DNA of 64,000 nucleotides from Candidatus Poribacteria bacterium (GTDB taxonomy: Bacteria; Poribacteria; WGA-4E; WGA-3G). Numbering within the stretch: position 1 is the stretch's first letter; each line of letters starts with the position of its first letter. Positions 61,816 to 64,000 of the stretch are shown here, in pieces. The position numbers were made by a program, and so were the translations under genes. The notes beneath the pieces were generated by a model. It ran no database searches. It was not told the DNA's origin and saw only the letters and a list, made by a program, of their open reading frames with translations. The stretch is taken from the NCBI GenBank assembly GCA_022823085.1, contig JAJDXV010000016.1, forward strand, positions 1-64,000, written 5' to 3'.

Positions 61816-62991
61816 ATGAGACAGATACTGGCCCCCTTCGCGCTTACACTCCTACTGTTCACAACATTGAGCTGCGGGACAGAAAATCCGGTTGAGGAAA
61901 CTGTGGAGGCTCTCCCGGCTGACACAGTCGCAACAGGTTCATTCTCTGGTAACATTGAATTAATCGATGGTGTAACTATCTACGTGCGTTTGTTGAAAGC
62001 CGGACAGATACTCGCGCAAGTTGAATTTGAAATGCACGGAGTGAAGGCAACAACAAGTACGAACGCGAATATCCATTCCTCTACAAAACAGGGGATTGGA
62101 CGTTATCAGCTTAAAGAAGCTGAACCCGGAGACTACACTGTCCAAATTTCGGCGAAAGGATACCAAACCACAGAACTGAACGTTGCCGTTATTCCAGAGC
62201 AGCGCGTTACACTTGACAAAGTGACGCTTGTGGCAGTGGAAACCCCTGTTTCACATCTGCGCGGTGTCTTAACGAACGAAACAACAGGTGAAGGGCTTGG
62301 GGGTGTCAGTCTCCAACTCACGGATAATGCAGGTAACATCTACGAAACACTAACAACAGCAACCGGTGTTTTCACCTTTGAAAATCTGCCAGTGCAGCAA
62401 TCCATGGCTTTGATGATCGCTCACGCCGGTTACGAAGCCAAAGAGGTGGCAGTCGATCCAATACCGGCAGATGAAACGTTAGAACTGACGGTCAAACTCA
62501 CGCCACTGCCGGAAGTGGAACAGCTGCCCCCCGGTCAAGGCTTAAGTATTGAAAGCCAAGCACCAGACTTTGCGTTACCAGATGGCAACGGCAAAGCGCA
62601 CAGCCTTGATGATTACGCGGCTGATGGAAATGTCGTCCTTATATTTTACCGCGGCGGCTGGTGACCGTTCTGCAGAACGCAACTCGGTGAGTTGCAACAG
62701 AACTATGCGAAGATTCAAGCTGCAGGCGCGGAACTCATCGCTATCAGTTCCGATAACGAAGGCGATACCAAACGGACGGTCCAAAATCATGGGCTTAAAT
62801 TTCCGGTACTTGCCGATAAGGACAGAGCCGTTATCAACACTTACAACGTCGTCGATCCTGGCAACAATCGGATAGCACGTCCTGCCGCCTATATCGTTCG
62901 CAAGAATGGAACGATCGCTTGGAAATCTTTGAATACCAAGGCTGCCCGTGTGCCGACAGCGCAAATCCTCACAGAATTGGATAAACTTTGA
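61816..62991 (+). CDS. Lipoprotein selenocysteine peroxiredoxin (UxxC) with regulatory-like beta domains
   Basis: The frame from ATG 61816 is open to TGA 62989-62991 except for a TGA at 62662-62664. Read as selenocysteine it gives 391 residues. A lipobox (LSC at residues 18-20) is followed by two carboxypeptidase-regulatory-like beta domains (about 50-120, and 150-225 with GVLTNETTGEGLGGVSLQL). A peroxiredoxin/AhpC-TSA domain starts APDFALPDGNGKAHSLDDYA; its active site reads FYRGGWUPFC, where cysteine homologues have FYRGGWCPFC. The remainder (LAQLQQNY-like helix, LIAISSDNEGD, FPVLADKD, RPAAYIVRKNG) is a complete PRX-like domain. A hairpin suiting a bacterial SECIS follows. Sec is residue 283. 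It probably reduces peroxides at the cell envelope. An alternative reading, two genes split at the TGA, is unlikely because the TGA occupies the catalytic residue. Confidence 0.9.
62679..62695 (+). promoter_or_regulatory. Candidate bacterial SECIS hairpin of the peroxiredoxin
   Basis: GCAACTC (62679-62685) and GAGTTGC (62689-62695) form a perfect seven-pair stem with the loop GGT. The loop begins 21 bases after the end of the UGA and starts with GG, which fits the bacterial SECIS consensus well. Confidence 0.75.
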
Positions 62992-64000
62992 TGAAACCTT
63001 ACGACACAGTTACAGCAAACATTATCGCTGACAGCCAAGAGATGGCACATCATCGAGACACGCTTGATCGACGGGAGTTCTTAACTCGACTCGCGACCAG
63101 CGTCGGAGGGATCGGGGGTGCCCTTAGCACGCTTCCAGCGTTCGCACAGTTAAGTAGCGGACAATTACAACCTGAGACCACACAGACAGCATCACTTACA
63201 CCGGTCGTTGAGGCTATCGGTAAACAGGTATGGGAGAACAATCAGCTCAATGAAGATGCTGTGAGTGAACTGATGGATCAGGCAATGATGAAACTGACAG
63301 GACGTTCCTCCGCAAAAGAGGCGTGGCGAGATATTGTGCTACCCGATGACATTGTCGGCATAAAAATTAATCCACTCGCGGGACCAGAACTTAGCACCCA
63401 CGCTATCATTGTCGATAAAATTGTTGAGGGGTTATACGGTGCCGGGGTGCTTCGGAAACAGATTGTCATCTGGGACCGGTTTGAGGCGCATCTCCTAAAC
63501 GCCGGCTATCCAATCAAGCAAGATGAGAGCGATGTACGAACCTTCGCCTCCGATACGGACGGAATCGGGTATGACGATGAAGTGTACTATGAGAGCGAGA
63601 AGGATAGTATTGCACGCCGTGAGAACGAAAGTACCCGTTCGCGGTACTCCCGAATCGTCACCGAGCAGGTTGATGTAATCATCAACGTTCCCGTCTTGAA
63701 ACACCACGCCATGGCAGGCGTGAGCGGATGCTTAAAAAATCTCGCGTTCGGGAGTGTCGATAACACACGTCGGTTTCACGGAAAACCGATCTATTGCAAT
63801 CCGGCTATCGGTGAGATTTTGGAGCATAAGGTGTTGAAAGATAAGTTGACCCTTAATATCGTTGATGGGCTGCTCGCTTCGTTCGATAGAGGACCGACAT
63901 ATCACGCTGAAAGCACATGGCAATACGGGAGCCTCTTTATCAGCACTGACCCCGTTATCCTCGATGTGTTGGTACTCCAGACGGTCAACCAAAAACGTGA
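62991..64000 (+). CDS. Tat-exported DUF362 protein, partial at the right edge
   Basis: The ATG at 62991-62993 shares a base with the stop of the selenoprotein (TGATG), so translation is coupled. An open frame of more than 336 codons runs off the window end. It has a twin-arginine signal (LDRREFLTRLATSVGGIGGAL, residues 25-45) and the DUF362 pattern: DDIVGIKINPLAGPELSTH, GVLRKQIVIWDR, VDVIINVPVLKHHAMAGVSGCLKNLAFGSV and ILDVLVLQTV. DUF362 proteins are found near Fe-S and redox proteins, but their reaction is unknown. Coupling to a periplasmic selenocysteine peroxiredoxin hints at a redox role. The C-terminus and any metal site lie outside the window. Confidence 0.85.
   Translation, partial: MKPYDTVTANIIADSQEMAHHRDTLDRREFLTRLATSVGGIGGALSTLPAFAQLSSGQLQPETTQTASLTPVVEAIGKQVWENNQLNEDAVSELMDQAMMKLTGRSSAKEAWRDIVLPDDIVGIKINPLAGPELSTHAIIVDKIVEGLYGAGVLRKQIVIWDRFEAHLLNAGYPIKQDESDVRTFASDTDGIGYDDEVYYESEKDSIARRENESTRSRYSRIVTEQVDVIINVPVLKHHAMAGVSGCLKNLAFGSVDNTRRFHGKPIYCNPAIGEILEHKVLKDKLTLNIVDGLLASFDRGPTYHAESTWQYGSLFISTDPVILDVLVLQTVNQKR

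Noticed and set aside
62692-62991. Separate small thioredoxin-like gene
   Set aside because: Its start lies inside the SECIS-like hairpin and it lacks a ribosome binding site. It is in the same frame as the upstream lipoprotein and supplies the rest of its peroxiredoxin domain.
1-64000. Genome-wide reassignment of TGA
   Set aside because: TGA is used as the normal stop in several genes (for example pnkp at 7043 and the deacetylase at 9052), so only the two special sites are read as selenocysteine.
1-64000. tRNA, including tRNA-Sec (selC), and selA/selB/selD
   Set aside because: None was recognised by eye in any intergenic stretch or among the coding regions. They must lie elsewhere if the selenocysteine reading is correct.

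Overview
The window looks like a chromosomal segment of an uncultured Gram-negative bacterium, most probably Candidatus Poribacteria or a close relative. The reasons are three secreted proteins ending in the same NYPNPFNPETWIPY-type C-terminal domain, LamG and FG-GAP surface proteins, dockerin-like EF-hand pairs, and a dense load of short interspersed repeats. Gram-negative character is supported by lipid A genes (lpxC-fabZ fusion, lpxA, lpxI), a TonB protein and a Wzi-type outer-membrane protein. TGA is an ordinary stop in many genes here (for example pnkp), so the code is standard, but two genes carry an in-frame TGA that is best read as selenocysteine. I assign taxonomy from recall of protein style, not from a search.

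Layout. 1-2.4 kb: left-edge fragments, an IS982-type transposase remnant and a TrpD-like gene. 2.5-7.0 kb: a Hen1-Pnkp RNA repair pair behind a strong promoter with a palindrome over its -10. 7.1-33.7 kb: a long plus-strand cell-surface region. It encodes glycan assembly (two glycosyltransferases, WcaJ-like initiating transferase, flippase, Wzy-like polymerase, Wzi, NAD-dependent epimerase, polysaccharide deacetylase), glycan modification (four sulfotransferases, a sulfatase, a clan-A glycosidase) and large secreted proteins (LRR, FG-GAP/UnbV, LTD, beta-helix). Together these suggest a sulfated capsule or exopolysaccharide locus. 33.8-41 kb: mostly housekeeping on the minus strand (SDR, tonB, lpxI, lpxA, lpxC-fabZ, mltG, ruvX) with a small plus-strand Rdx/SelW selenoprotein between tonB and lpxI. 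41-48.9 kb: orphan DNA methyltransferase, PspA-like protein with an ABC exporter, gamma-carbonic anhydrase-like protein, Gfo/Idh/MocA oxidoreductase, and an E2 acyltransferase. 48.9-57.4 kb: a defence block on the minus strand: a type III-like restriction-modification system whose mod gene is broken at a C14 tract and whose res gene has one in-frame ochre stop, two small intervening genes, and a PIN toxin-antitoxin pair. 57.8-59.2 kb: a PcfJ-like gene. 60-64 kb: two LamG paralogues, a lipoprotein selenocysteine peroxiredoxin, and a translationally coupled Tat-exported DUF362 protein cut by the window end.

Repeats are the other main theme: four MITE-like elements with TAGGACTTACGCA ends and A/T-rich target duplications (plus one degenerate copy), a leader element ending in ACCGCAAGGAAA placed just before start codons of several genes, a nested inverted-repeat element between res and its neighbour, a hairpin resembling an IS200/IS605 end sitting between a ribosome binding site and its start codon, and short CTGATAACTGACAA-type repeats. 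No tRNA, rRNA, CRISPR array or replication origin was recognised by eye.
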